From: Puniceicoccales bacterium
GTDB taxonomy: Bacteria; Verrucomicrobiota; Verrucomicrobiia; Opitutales; LL51
Assembly: GCA_031268545.1 (NCBI GenBank)
Contig: JAIRXD010000082.1
Location: forward strand, 1 to 15,894
Length of the DNA stretch: 15,894 nucleotides
Direction of reading: 5' to 3'
Part shown: piece after piece, positions 1-6,279 of the stretch
Layout: every line of letters begins with the position of its first letter
Position numbering within the stretch: the stretch's first letter is position 1
Program-made: the position numbers and the translations under genes
The notes under the pieces: generated by a model
Told to the model about the DNA's origin: nothing
What the model saw: the letters and a program-made list of their open reading frames with translations, nothing else
Databases searched by the model: none

Positions 1-18
1 CTCGGCCCGACGTAATCG

Positions 19-963
19 ATGAGGTTGTTGGTCATCAAGCCATCATCTCTTGGAGACATAATTCATGGGTTGCTGATAGTTTCAGAACTTAAAGCCCGCC
101 ATCCTGAGATTTTGATCGATTGGGTGGTTCGGGCAGAGTTCGCCGAGGTGATCGAAGCCTCTGGCTTGGTGGATAATATCCTGATCTATAATAGAAAGGG
201 AGGCGTTGGAGCATTCCTGGAGACGGTGTTGCAAATCCGACATCGCCGCTATGATAAAGTCTGGGATATGCAGGGATTGGCCAGGAGTGGGTTGATGGCG
301 CTGGCAGCCAGGTCTACCTGCAGGATTGGTCGCAGGGATTCTCGGGAACTATCTTCATTTGCATATACGCAAAAAATTGAGTATTATCCAGGTAAATTGG
401 CCCATGCTGTGGATATATTGCGTCCATTTTTATTGTCCATTTGTGCTGATGACAGGATTTCCGGCCTGGTGAATTTTCAGGTAAATGAATCGGAAAATTT
501 TCTGAAATTATTAAAATTTTTACCGACCAGTAGATACTTATGTCTGTTCCCAGGCAGCCGTAGGAAAGAAAAAGAATGGCCATATTTTGCAAAATTGACC
601 AAGCTTTTGCTGGATAAAACTCAACTTACCGTACTGTGGCTCGGCAGTTCAATTTGCACCGATGGTGTTGCTGGAGATAGGTTTATAAATTTTTGCGGCA
701 GAACCAGTATCGATGATGTGATAAATTTTATAAAAAAATCTAGGCTTGTGGTTGCCAACGATAGTGGGCCGATGCATCTGGCTGCAGCAATGGAAGTCCC
801 TGTGCTAGGCCTATTTATTGCAACTGATCCAAAAAAATATGGACCCTATCCACCCTGGTCTAAATCAAATTTCGTGCTTTCAAAGGCCGATGATGATAAA
901 ATATTTAACGAAAATATTGTATTCGATAAAATTATCTCAATTATAGATGATGGTTATGAATAG
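19..963 (+). CDS. Glycosyltransferase family 9 (heptosyltransferase-like)
   Basis: Predicted cytoplasmic-face GT-B glycosyltransferase that adds a heptose or similar sugar from a nucleotide donor to the lipopolysaccharide core. Seen: the N-terminus MRLLVIKPSSLGDIIH is the classic family-9 opening (K-x-S-S-x-G-D). A mid-protein P-G-S-R segment (residues 178-182) and N-D-S-G-P-x-H-L-A-A (247-256) are the donor-site motifs of the C-terminal Rossmann domain, followed by the usual G-L-F/T-D-P-x-x-x-G-P-Y stretch. Length of 314 aa is slightly short for the family (about 320-350). The ATG at 19 fits the alignment, but only 18 bases precede it and no Shine-Dalgarno is visible. An upstream gene may end at TAA 13-15 or, in ATGA overlap, at TGA 20-22. 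It overlaps the glucosaminidase downstream, suggesting a shared envelope operon. The exact sugar and acceptor (WaaC, WaaF or WaaQ type) cannot be told. Confidence 0.9.
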   Translation: MRLLVIKPSSLGDIIHGLLIVSELKARHPEILIDWVVRAEFAEVIEASGLVDNILIYNRKGGVGAFLETVLQIRHRRYDKVWDMQGLARSGLMALAARSTCRIGRRDSRELSSFAYTQKIEYYPGKLAHAVDILRPFLLSICADDRISGLVNFQVNESENFLKLLKFLPTSRYLCLFPGSRRKEKEWPYFAKLTKLLLDKTQLTVLWLGSSICTDGVAGDRFINFCGRTSIDDVINFIKKSRLVVANDSGPMHLAAAMEVPVLGLFIATDPKKYGPYPPWSKSNFVLSKADDDKIFNENIVFDKIISIIDDGYE

Positions 964-1627
964 ATTGATTTTAATCTGCGTTGTATTCCTATGTTTGCTT
1001 GGCTGTGCGACCTGTAAGAATATTGTGAATAAAAGTAATATTACCGCTTCGGTGAATGAAAAAAATAATTCAAGAGGCGCTGGTTCTAATTTTGGTTCCA
1101 ATAGACGCAGCCAATTACAAAGGTATTCGCTGGCGATCATGGCCAGAGGTAAGGCTAGTAAGAGTATGATGAGTAGATATTTACGGAATAATAATAGTAA
1201 AATTTCAAAACAAAAAGCCGATCATTTTGCCAGCGTTTATGTGGCCGAATGCGAGGCCGAAGGGATAAATCATGATATTGCTTTTGCCCAGATGTGCCAC
1301 GAAACCAATTGGTTGCAATTCGGTGGCCAGGTGGATCCCAAGCAAAATAATTTCGCTGGACTTGGAGCTACCGATGACGGCGCAAAGGGAGCTTCATTTC
1401 CGAGCATCGAGATTGGGGTTAGGGCCCAGGTCCAACACCTAAAAGCCTATGCATCAACCGGTTCGCTGAATAGGGATTGTGTCGACCCGCGGTTTACAAA
1501 CGTTGAGAAGTCCAGCTATCGCGGATCGGCCAAAACCTTGGATGACTTGACCGGTAAGTGGGCCACCGATCCACTCTATGCCAATAATATAAAGAAAAAA
1601 CTCCGAAATATGTTTGTGATTAAGTAG
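947..1627 (+). CDS. Glucosaminidase-domain peptidoglycan hydrolase, probable lipoprotein
   Basis: Predicted N-acetylglucosaminidase (glucosaminidase/FlgJ-like fold, PF01832 type) that cuts peptidoglycan glycan strands in the periplasm. Seen: a hydrophobic N-terminus ending in a lipobox-like L-L-G-C (Cys20), which predicts lipid anchoring. A polar linker (about 25-60) follows, then the catalytic domain from about 75. The segment I-A-F-A-Q-M-C-H-E-T (Glu119 is the likely catalytic acid), N-N-F-A-G-L-G-A and the C-terminal G-K-W-A-x-D-x-x-Y-x-x-x-I are the family hallmarks. Three in-frame ATGs lie at 947, 950 and 956. The 956 start (MNRLILICVV) gives the cleanest signal peptide and overlaps the upstream glycosyltransferase by only 8 nt. 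No SLH, LysM or SH3 anchoring module is present. A role in cell-wall turnover or division is inferred. Confidence 0.85.
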   Translation: MMVMNRLILICVVFLCLLGCATCKNIVNKSNITASVNEKNNSRGAGSNFGSNRRSQLQRYSLAIMARGKASKSMMSRYLRNNNSKISKQKADHFASVYVAECEAEGINHDIAFAQMCHETNWLQFGGQVDPKQNNFAGLGATDDGAKGASFPSIEIGVRAQVQHLKAYASTGSLNRDCVDPRFTNVEKSSYRGSAKTLDDLTGKWATDPLYANNIKKKLRNMFVIK

Positions 1628-1641
1628 TTACTTATTTTTTT
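1621..1641 (+). terminator. Possible weak intrinsic terminator
   Basis: An AT-rich dyad (TAAGT, loop, ACTTA) overlaps the glucosaminidase stop codon and runs straight into seven T residues (1635-1641). The stem is only 5 bp and mostly A-T. It sits where two convergent genes meet with 4 nt between stop codons, which is why it is listed. Strength is doubtful. Confidence 0.3.
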
Positions 1642-2516
1642 GACTGATTTGCGTAGAGCGAATCCTTTCGCTTTTTGACATCTCCGGTATACCGTGTTTC
1701 AGCACTAAATTCATGCAACGCTGATACCAGGGCGAGAATGTTACTTATGGTGTTATCTGAAATATCTAGCAAATCCAGTGTACTGCCTTCCAGTGTTGAC
1801 AAATCAGTTTTTATGATTTTACTCTCGGTCAGATCGGATGTGCCATCATTGGTTCTGTCTGACTCTGGAGTAGGTTCATCGGTTTTTTTATTTTCCTTTT
1901 TGCCTATAGTCTGTTTATTTGCCTGAATCTCCTCTTTATGGACTTTTCGTATTGCCCTGACATTATTCAACATCTCAGAAACTTTCATTCTAAAATGTTG
2001 GGCCGCAGACTGAAATTCCTTAAATTCAGTGAGGCATTTTATGAAAAATTCCGATGTGGGGTCGAGTTTTGAATTTTTAAATTTAATGGAACCATCTGGT
2101 TTCACGTTTATATTTGATTCAAGTTTGCATGATTCGTAGGCACTTTTCATGGCAGCCAAGTCTTTTTTGAGGTCTGGGATATTGTTAGCGCATTTAAAAT
2201 TAGTTGACTTCAGATCTTTTTCGGTTTTATCAAGAGCGTCGCTTAAAACATCAAGCCGTTCTCCCATTACTACTGCTTCTTCTTTTATGTACTCGGTACA
2301 GTATTTATATACCTGGGCATTGGTATAATAGGATATTATTTTTTTCCAATATTCCGATGTGTAGCAAGGCAGTTTAACTCCAGATGGCAGTTGTTTGATT
2401 TTGGACGGGGCCGATATGGATTCAAGAGCTACAACCTCTGATACTCCAACCACATTGGATATACAACATATTCCAACACACAGGCCCCCGATAAATATAT
2501 GACGACGAAATTTCAT
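1632..2516 (-). CDS. Unrecognised secreted protein with helical region
   Basis: No family recognised. The start is taken as ATG at 2516 (MKFRRHIFIGG); an in-frame TTG lies 6 nt upstream. Seen in the 294-aa product: a basic start and hydrophobic core with a plausible signal-peptidase site near residue 30 (E-V-V-A), so export is expected. A Cys-containing segment (C-Y-T...K-Y-C) follows. Residues about 80-200 are rich in charged and helix-favouring residues with heptad-like spacing, so a short coiled coil is possible. Residues about 200-235 form a K/T/E/D/S-rich low-complexity linker. The C-terminus (about 240-294) is again helical. No transmembrane segment follows the signal. It lies 66 nt downstream of the GH13 gene on the same strand, with its own possible promoter, and converges on the glucosaminidase gene. 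It may be lineage-specific. Confidence 0.7.
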   Translation of the reverse strand: MKFRRHIFIGGLCVGICCISNVVGVSEVVALESISAPSKIKQLPSGVKLPCYTSEYWKKIISYYTNAQVYKYCTEYIKEEAVVMGERLDVLSDALDKTEKDLKSTNFKCANNIPDLKKDLAAMKSAYESCKLESNINVKPDGSIKFKNSKLDPTSEFFIKCLTEFKEFQSAAQHFRMKVSEMLNNVRAIRKVHKEEIQANKQTIGKKENKKTDEPTPESDRTNDGTSDLTESKIIKTDLSTLEGSTLDLLDISDNTISNILALVSALHEFSAETRYTGDVKKRKDSLYANQSKK

Positions 2517-2539
2517 AAGCAATATAGAGATGTGTTCTA

Positions 2540-2568
2540 TATTCTGTAGTTTAAATTATATATGTCAA
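2540..2568 (-). promoter_or_regulatory. Candidate promoter for the secreted protein
   Basis: On the minus strand a perfect TTGACA (-35, plus-strand 2563-2568) lies about 50 nt upstream of the ATG at 2516. The -10 element is poor: at 17-18 nt spacing the sequence is AGAATA or GAATAT, and the better TATAGA is 21 nt away. The call rests mainly on the exact -35 and the AT-rich spacer. Confidence 0.35.
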
Positions 2569-2582
2569 TGAAGTTAACCTGA

Positions 2583-4586
2583 TCAACTGTGATTTTTTGC
2601 CCAGAGGCCACAGCTGACCCTGGGTATAGTCAGTAAGTCGTTATTGGGCAAGTGGAAAGCATCATTGAATCCATTCATATTAACACATTCTGTATCGGCT
2701 AACTGGATGAATTTTTTGAAATTTATTTCTTCAAGATCGAAGGTGGTCGATGAGAAATGGGGATTAATCGCGAACAGCAGTTGATTTTTACCGAGCTCAT
2801 AGCTGGCATTGAACAGTATGGCAATGGCTGAGTTGTTTTCGATTGGTGCAAAGGACCTTAGGTAATCCTTTGATGGTCTTTTTTCCGGATGGAGAAGCTT
2901 TCCAATGTGAGATTTTCTGAGCTTTATATAGTCGCACATGTATTTGTGAGTCCCGGAATATTCCGAGCCTTTCTCGTAGTTTAGGGCATTTAGGTCGCCC
3001 CTTTGGTAGGTGTTTTGGACGCCGGCCTTGGAGTGAAGGATATCGTGGCCAGCGGAGAACATGGGGATCCCGATGGAACTGAGCATGAGGGCGATGGATA
3101 AATTAGTACGCCGACGATCGATGATCGTCGGCGTTTCCCCATCATTGTTTGGATTTTCGGTAATCCTATCCAGCCAGCTCCTGTCATCATGAGAGGATAC
3201 ATAATTTACCGTTTGGGCCGGGAAACTAGATCTGTATCCCAGTGATCCGCCGATGAAATATTCTAGCCCTTCTCTATTTCCGTTGCCAAGAATATAATCC
3301 GCGGCAAAGTTTCGATATTCATCATTCCATGCCGAAAATCCAGTATTTCTGATTTCGTTGCCTATGTGGCCACGAAAGCTCCATGGTTCGGCGATTAAAA
3401 TTACAGATTTTTTGATTTTCTTAAGTGTGCTTTCTGCTTTTTTCAGAAACTCGATGCCGAGCAATTCTGCCAGATCGAACCTAAAGCCATCTACGTTATA
3501 GACTTGGATGAAATGGCATAGACTGTCCAGGACTAGTCTGGTGCTCATGGGAGTTTCGATTTGCAGATCATTGCCACAGCCGCTGTAATTTTCAAAATTG
3601 CCGTCATTGACCCTAAAATAATATTCTCTGTCGATTCTTGCCAGGTAATTTGGTTCGCCAACATGGTTATATACCACATCTAAAATTACAGCTATGTCGT
3701 TCCGATGGAAAGCATTAACTAGATTTTTAAATTCTGAAATTTGTGACCCTGTATATGGAGACAGTGCGTAGGCGCTGGATGGTGAAAAATAATTGACCGG
3801 CATATAGCCCCAGTGATATTCTTCCTTTGTATTGTTATCGAATTCCTGGATCGGTTGTAGCTCTACGGCGTTGATTCCCAGGTCTTTAAAGTAATTATTT
3901 TCGTTGGCCAGGACCTTGCAGAGGCCGGAAAATCCGAGCCTATCCTGATCACTCATTTCATATCTATAGTTTGCCAGAATGTCCCGTATATGGGCTTCGC
4001 AAATAATCAAATCGCTCCACTGGGGTGGTTTGAAATCATCTTCTGGGCCAACCAGTTGAGAGGCATCAACTATGATAGCTGGGCCGTGTTTGCTGACCAT
4101 GGCCATGGCATAGGGATCGATGACGATGGATTCTTTGCCAAATTTATCGACCAGGATGTAGTTATAGTATTTTCCCGAGAGATTTTTTTTTACCGAGTGT
4201 TCCCATAGGCCGTTACAATCCCTGGTCATTGGTATCATATTTGGTTCACTATGAATGGTATCCGTTAGAACTAGGGTAACTTTGGTTGCTCTGGGAGCAA
4301 ACAGAGCAAAGTGGGTATTGTGGTTATGGATCCATGTTCCAAGCTTTTTGTCCGATTGCTTACTGGCCAGCAGGCCGGAGTAATTTATGTCGGTGGGAAT
4401 CTGGTCGTTACCGAACCTGACCTGGAAGTTTTTGTTGAAGTCAAAATCGCTGTATTTTCTATAAAAAGAGAAACAGTGATAGCCGGTTCTGCTGGCATTG
4501 TATTGAAAGTTCGTTATGCCATTTTTGCAGTGAGCAATGTTTTGGCAGTCCTGGGGCAGGGAAGTCCAGCACCCATTCTCGGTCAT
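2583..4586 (-). CDS. GH13 isoamylase-type glycogen debranching enzyme, main fragment
   Basis: Predicted alpha-1,6-glucosidase of the isoamylase/GlgX/pullulanase branch of GH13, trimming branches of glycogen in the cytoplasm (no signal peptide). Seen in 667 aa: an E-set/CBM48-type domain at about 75-170 (T-H-F-A-L-F-A-P-R-A onward). A catalytic TIM barrel follows with region I D-V-V-Y-N-H (303-308), region II G-F-R-F-D (nucleophile Asp371), region III A-E-P-W (acid/base Glu400) and region IV S-S-H-D (His466, Asp467). A Y-H-W-G-Y-M-P segment and N-Y-S-G-C-G-N favour isoamylase over type I pullulanase. A C-terminal beta domain ends the protein. All catalytic residues are intact. The ATG at 4586 has no clear Shine-Dalgarno, and the same frame stays open upstream to an in-frame TGA at 4614-4616. 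Beyond that, the frame continues into the N-terminal fragment, so this is probably the larger part of one interrupted gene. It might still be translated by reinitiation. Confidence 0.88.
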   Translation of the reverse strand: MTENGCWTSLPQDCQNIAHCKNGITNFQYNASRTGYHCFSFYRKYSDFDFNKNFQVRFGNDQIPTDINYSGLLASKQSDKKLGTWIHNHNTHFALFAPRATKVTLVLTDTIHSEPNMIPMTRDCNGLWEHSVKKNLSGKYYNYILVDKFGKESIVIDPYAMAMVSKHGPAIIVDASQLVGPEDDFKPPQWSDLIICEAHIRDILANYRYEMSDQDRLGFSGLCKVLANENNYFKDLGINAVELQPIQEFDNNTKEEYHWGYMPVNYFSPSSAYALSPYTGSQISEFKNLVNAFHRNDIAVILDVVYNHVGEPNYLARIDREYYFRVNDGNFENYSGCGNDLQIETPMSTRLVLDSLCHFIQVYNVDGFRFDLAELLGIEFLKKAESTLKKIKKSVILIAEPWSFRGHIGNEIRNTGFSAWNDEYRNFAADYILGNGNREGLEYFIGGSLGYRSSFPAQTVNYVSSHDDRSWLDRITENPNNDGETPTIIDRRRTNLSIALMLSSIGIPMFSAGHDILHSKAGVQNTYQRGDLNALNYEKGSEYSGTHKYMCDYIKLRKSHIGKLLHPEKRPSKDYLRSFAPIENNSAIAILFNASYELGKNQLLFAINPHFSSTTFDLEEINFKKFIQLADTECVNMNGFNDAFHLPNNDLLTIPRVSCGLWAKNHS
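3108..3134. repeat. Perfect 12-bp GC-rich hairpin inside the GH13 gene
   Basis: The arms ACGCCGACGATC (3108-3119) and GATCGTCGGCGT (3123-3134) are exact reverse complements with a 3-nt loop. The arms encode residues about 485-493 of the large GH13 fragment (T-P-T-I-I-D-R-R-R). No T tract follows on either strand, so it is not a standard terminator. Confidence 0.85.
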
Positions 4587-4613
4587 GAACTTAGGGTCTA
4601 TTCGGATAACCCA

Positions 4614-4616
4614 TCA
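4614..4616 (-). other. In-frame TGA splitting the debranching gene
   Basis: On the minus strand the frame reads G-E-L, TGA, then W-V-I-R-I-D-P-K-F and the ATG of the large fragment. Both sides are in the same frame with no indel. TGA is used as a genuine stop elsewhere in this window (dnaX, the ABC permease, hppA and dnaB), so code reassignment is unlikely. A CGA-to-TGA nonsense change or a base-call error is the simplest reading. Confidence 0.8.
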
Positions 4617-4964
4617 GAGCTCGCCGCAGACAAGTTCCGGGGTCAAGAGCCATTCTTTGTCTTTTGGGTTTGGGGCCCAGTGGTTGAATGTGCCGGCTAG
4701 AAAAAATTTTGATGCACCGGATTCTTCCAGTGGTACCAAGTTTGGTAACATTATAAATGTCAACAAATTTCTTTCAGAAAAATAGCCAGAATTTTTTGCA
4801 AAGAGGAATGGGTCAATTCGGTTGATTTGCAGATTACGAGGCGCTCCTTCTTCTGTAAACTTCACAGGCGGAAGGCCGCGCTCGCTCTGTTTCCAATCGT
4901 TTTTTAAGAAAAGCACACCTTCCTGTGTGCTTATCCAGAATGCTCGCAGAATGTTATTAGTCAT
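4614..4964 (-). CDS. N-terminal fragment of the GH13 debranching enzyme
   Basis: A 116-codon ORF, same strand and same frame as the large GH13 fragment, ending at the TGA 27 nt before that fragment's first ATG. Seen: an N-terminal beta-rich segment (R-A-F-W-I-S-T, then N-L-Q-I-N-R-I-D) and a glycogen-binding-like motif, F-F-L-A-G-T-F-N-H-W-A-P (about residues 87-98), typical of CBM48-like modules before GH13 enzymes. That module would be cut in the middle by the TGA and finish in the downstream ORF. Joined, the protein would be about 793 codons with two N-terminal carbohydrate-binding-type domains. The ATG at 4964 lies 115 nt downstream of dnaX and has no strong Shine-Dalgarno. On its own the piece is unlikely to be a functional enzyme. 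No independent function is claimed. Confidence 0.7.
   Translation of the reverse strand: MTNNILRAFWISTQEGVLFLKNDWKQSERGLPPVKFTEEGAPRNLQINRIDPFLFAKNSGYFSERNLLTFIMLPNLVPLEESGASKFFLAGTFNHWAPNPKDKEWLLTPELVCGEL
4911..4932 (-). repeat. 8-bp perfect inverted repeat near the GH13 start
   Basis: AAGCACAC (4911-4918) and GTGTGCTT (4925-4932) are perfect complements around a 6-nt loop. On the minus strand the hairpin is followed by TTCTT. It lies about 30-55 nt inside the coding region of the N-terminal GH13 fragment. It could act as a weak attenuator or pause site, or be chance. Confidence 0.45.
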
Positions 4965-5079
4965 TGTGTACTAGCTAGATAAATTCAATAATTTTTTTAC
5001 AAATATGCAATAGTAAAATGTAAAGAAAAATTGAATATTTTTATAGGGCAGAACGACTTGTGATAAAAATTTTCCGAGG
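4965..5079 (-). promoter_or_regulatory. AT-rich dnaX-GH13 intergenic spacer, possible promoter
   Basis: A 115-nt non-coding stretch between the dnaX stop and the GH13 start. On the minus strand TTTACA followed after 17 nt by TGTAAA resembles a weak sigma-70 promoter for the GH13 gene. No convincing terminator hairpin for dnaX was seen. Confidence 0.25.
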
Positions 5080-6189
5080 TCAATGATTTTGTTTTTGGTG
5101 ATAGTTTTCGCTTGCGTTTTTTAGCTTCGTTATTAAAGTATCTATAGATTGTATTCTGGCACTTTCTATTATTTTAAAAAGGGCTATTTCGAAATTTACT
5201 TTGCTGACAATACCATTTCGGACAGAATCTTTGGTCGAGGAAATTGACTCTAGTCTGCAAATCCAGGGTGCTATCTGTTCACATGATTCGGGTGAAATAT
5301 CTTCTAAGTGCTTGTGGATAAGCTTTTCAAGATCGCATAGACTGTGATAAAAATCGCAGCCGTTGGCTGATAGATCACCGGAAAGCCTTATAATCGATTT
5401 ATAGTCATTTTGCAGAAGTGCTGTAAGTATTTCTGTCAGTTGCTTGGATGATGCAAGGCCGTAGGCTGTGATGACGTCGATTTCTTTTATATGGCCGTTG
5501 CCAAAGGATGCCATTTGATCGATGATGGTCTGTGCGTCACGCATACCGCCTTCGGCCATTCGTATTACTGCTTCCAGCGCAAGAGGTTCTATTTCAATCT
5601 GCTCTGCTTTAGCTATTTCCAAAAGTTTGGTTTTTAGTGCATCTTTGCCAATCGGCTTGAACTCGAATCTCTGGCACCGCGATGTGATGGTAAGTGGAAT
5701 TTTCTGAGCTTCGGTGGTGGCAAATATGAATTTTACGTGGCCTGGTGGTTCCTCAAGTGTCTTCAGTAGAGCATTAAACGCCGAGGTGGAGAGCATGTGG
5801 ACCTCATCTATTATGTATATTTTATAGCGGCACTCGCCGGGCAGATAATGGCATTCGTCGCGCAGATCTCTTATTTGTTCGACAGAGTTGTGAGAAGCGC
5901 CATCTATCTCTATTACATCCAAACAGTTACCGTCCAGAATTTCATTGACCAGATTGGAGTCCTTTGGGAGATTGGTAGATGGTGCGCCGTTGGCGTTTAG
6001 CGCTGCGGCCAATAGCCTAGCGGTTGAGGTTTTTCCGGTGCCACGGGGGCCGATGAATAGGAAGGAATGGGCAATTCGTCCGGTGGCTATGGAACTCTCC
6101 AATGTTTTGATAACATGTTCCTGGCCAACGAGTTCTTTAAATGTCCTCGGGCGCCATCTGCGGGCAATTACCTGATATTCCAGATTCAA
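5080..6189 (-). CDS. dnaX: DNA polymerase III gamma-type clamp-loader subunit DnaX (short)
   Basis: ATPase of the clamp loader that opens and places the beta sliding clamp on primed DNA. Seen in 369 aa: the N-terminal Y-Q-V-I-A-R-R-W-R-P-R-T-F signature, Walker A G-P-R-G-T-G-K-T-S (47-55), Walker B I-I-D-E-V-H (126-131), sensor 1 F-A-T-T-E and the S-R-C arginine-finger motif (170-172). A lid and collar domain lie at about 180-350. The only plausible start is TTG at 6187-6189; the frame upstream to the stop at 6225 holds no ATG or GTG. Two oddities: the zinc-finger cysteines normally found just after A-x-x-L-N are replaced (Ala66, Lys76, Asn79 and Asn82 by my alignment), and the protein ends after the collar with no tau-specific domains IV/V. 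A slippery A-AAA-AAC lies close to the end (5116-5122). The gene heads the minus-strand group with GH13. Confidence 0.95.
   Translation of the reverse strand: MNLEYQVIARRWRPRTFKELVGQEHVIKTLESSIATGRIAHSFLFIGPRGTGKTSTARLLAAALNANGAPSTNLPKDSNLVNEILDGNCLDVIEIDGASHNSVEQIRDLRDECHYLPGECRYKIYIIDEVHMLSTSAFNALLKTLEEPPGHVKFIFATTEAQKIPLTITSRCQRFEFKPIGKDALKTKLLEIAKAEQIEIEPLALEAVIRMAEGGMRDAQTIIDQMASFGNGHIKEIDVITAYGLASSKQLTEILTALLQNDYKSIIRLSGDLSANGCDFYHSLCDLEKLIHKHLEDISPESCEQIAPWICRLESISSTKDSVRNGIVSKVNFEIALFKIIESARIQSIDTLITKLKNASENYHQKQNH
5116..5122 (-). promoter_or_regulatory. A-AAA-AAC slippery heptamer near the dnaX 3' end
   Basis: On the minus strand the zero-frame codons read CTA AAA AAC, an exact X-XXY-YYZ slippery heptamer (A AAA AAC). 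A -1 shift here would bypass the TGA and read about 38 more codons, basic at first, to a TAA in the intergenic region. No clear stimulatory stem-loop was identified, so function is speculative. Confidence 0.3.
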
Positions 6190-6279
6190 TTTGATTTCAT
6201 GGCATTTAAATCGGTGCGAATTTCAATCAAAATTTGTATCTGGTTGCAATTTTAATGAATTTTATCAACCTGCCTGGGG
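6190..6279. promoter_or_regulatory. Divergent spacer between dnaX and the ABC permease
   Basis: This 90-nt AT-rich stretch separates two divergent genes and must hold any local promoters for both. No good -35/-10 pair could be picked on either strand by eye. Confidence 0.3.

Noticed and set aside
1681..1700. Short palindrome CGGTATACCG as an operator
   Set aside because: It is only 10 bp and lies inside coding sequence near a gene end; a similar 12-bp palindrome occurs near 2954, so such sites look like chance.
4597..4616. TGA in the GH13 gene as a selenocysteine codon; GGGT and ACCC after it could pair
   Set aside because: The potential stem is only 4 bp with an 11-nt loop, no selenocysteine role is known for this enzyme class, and the site lies in a non-catalytic domain.
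4614..4616. TGA read as tryptophan (genetic code change)
   Set aside because: TGA clearly ends dnaX, the ABC permease, hppA and dnaB in this window, and Trp is encoded by TGG throughout.
4311..4785. Plus-strand ORFs opposite the GH13 gene
   Set aside because: They are antisense shadows of well-supported minus-strand coding sequence and show no domain or ribosome binding site.
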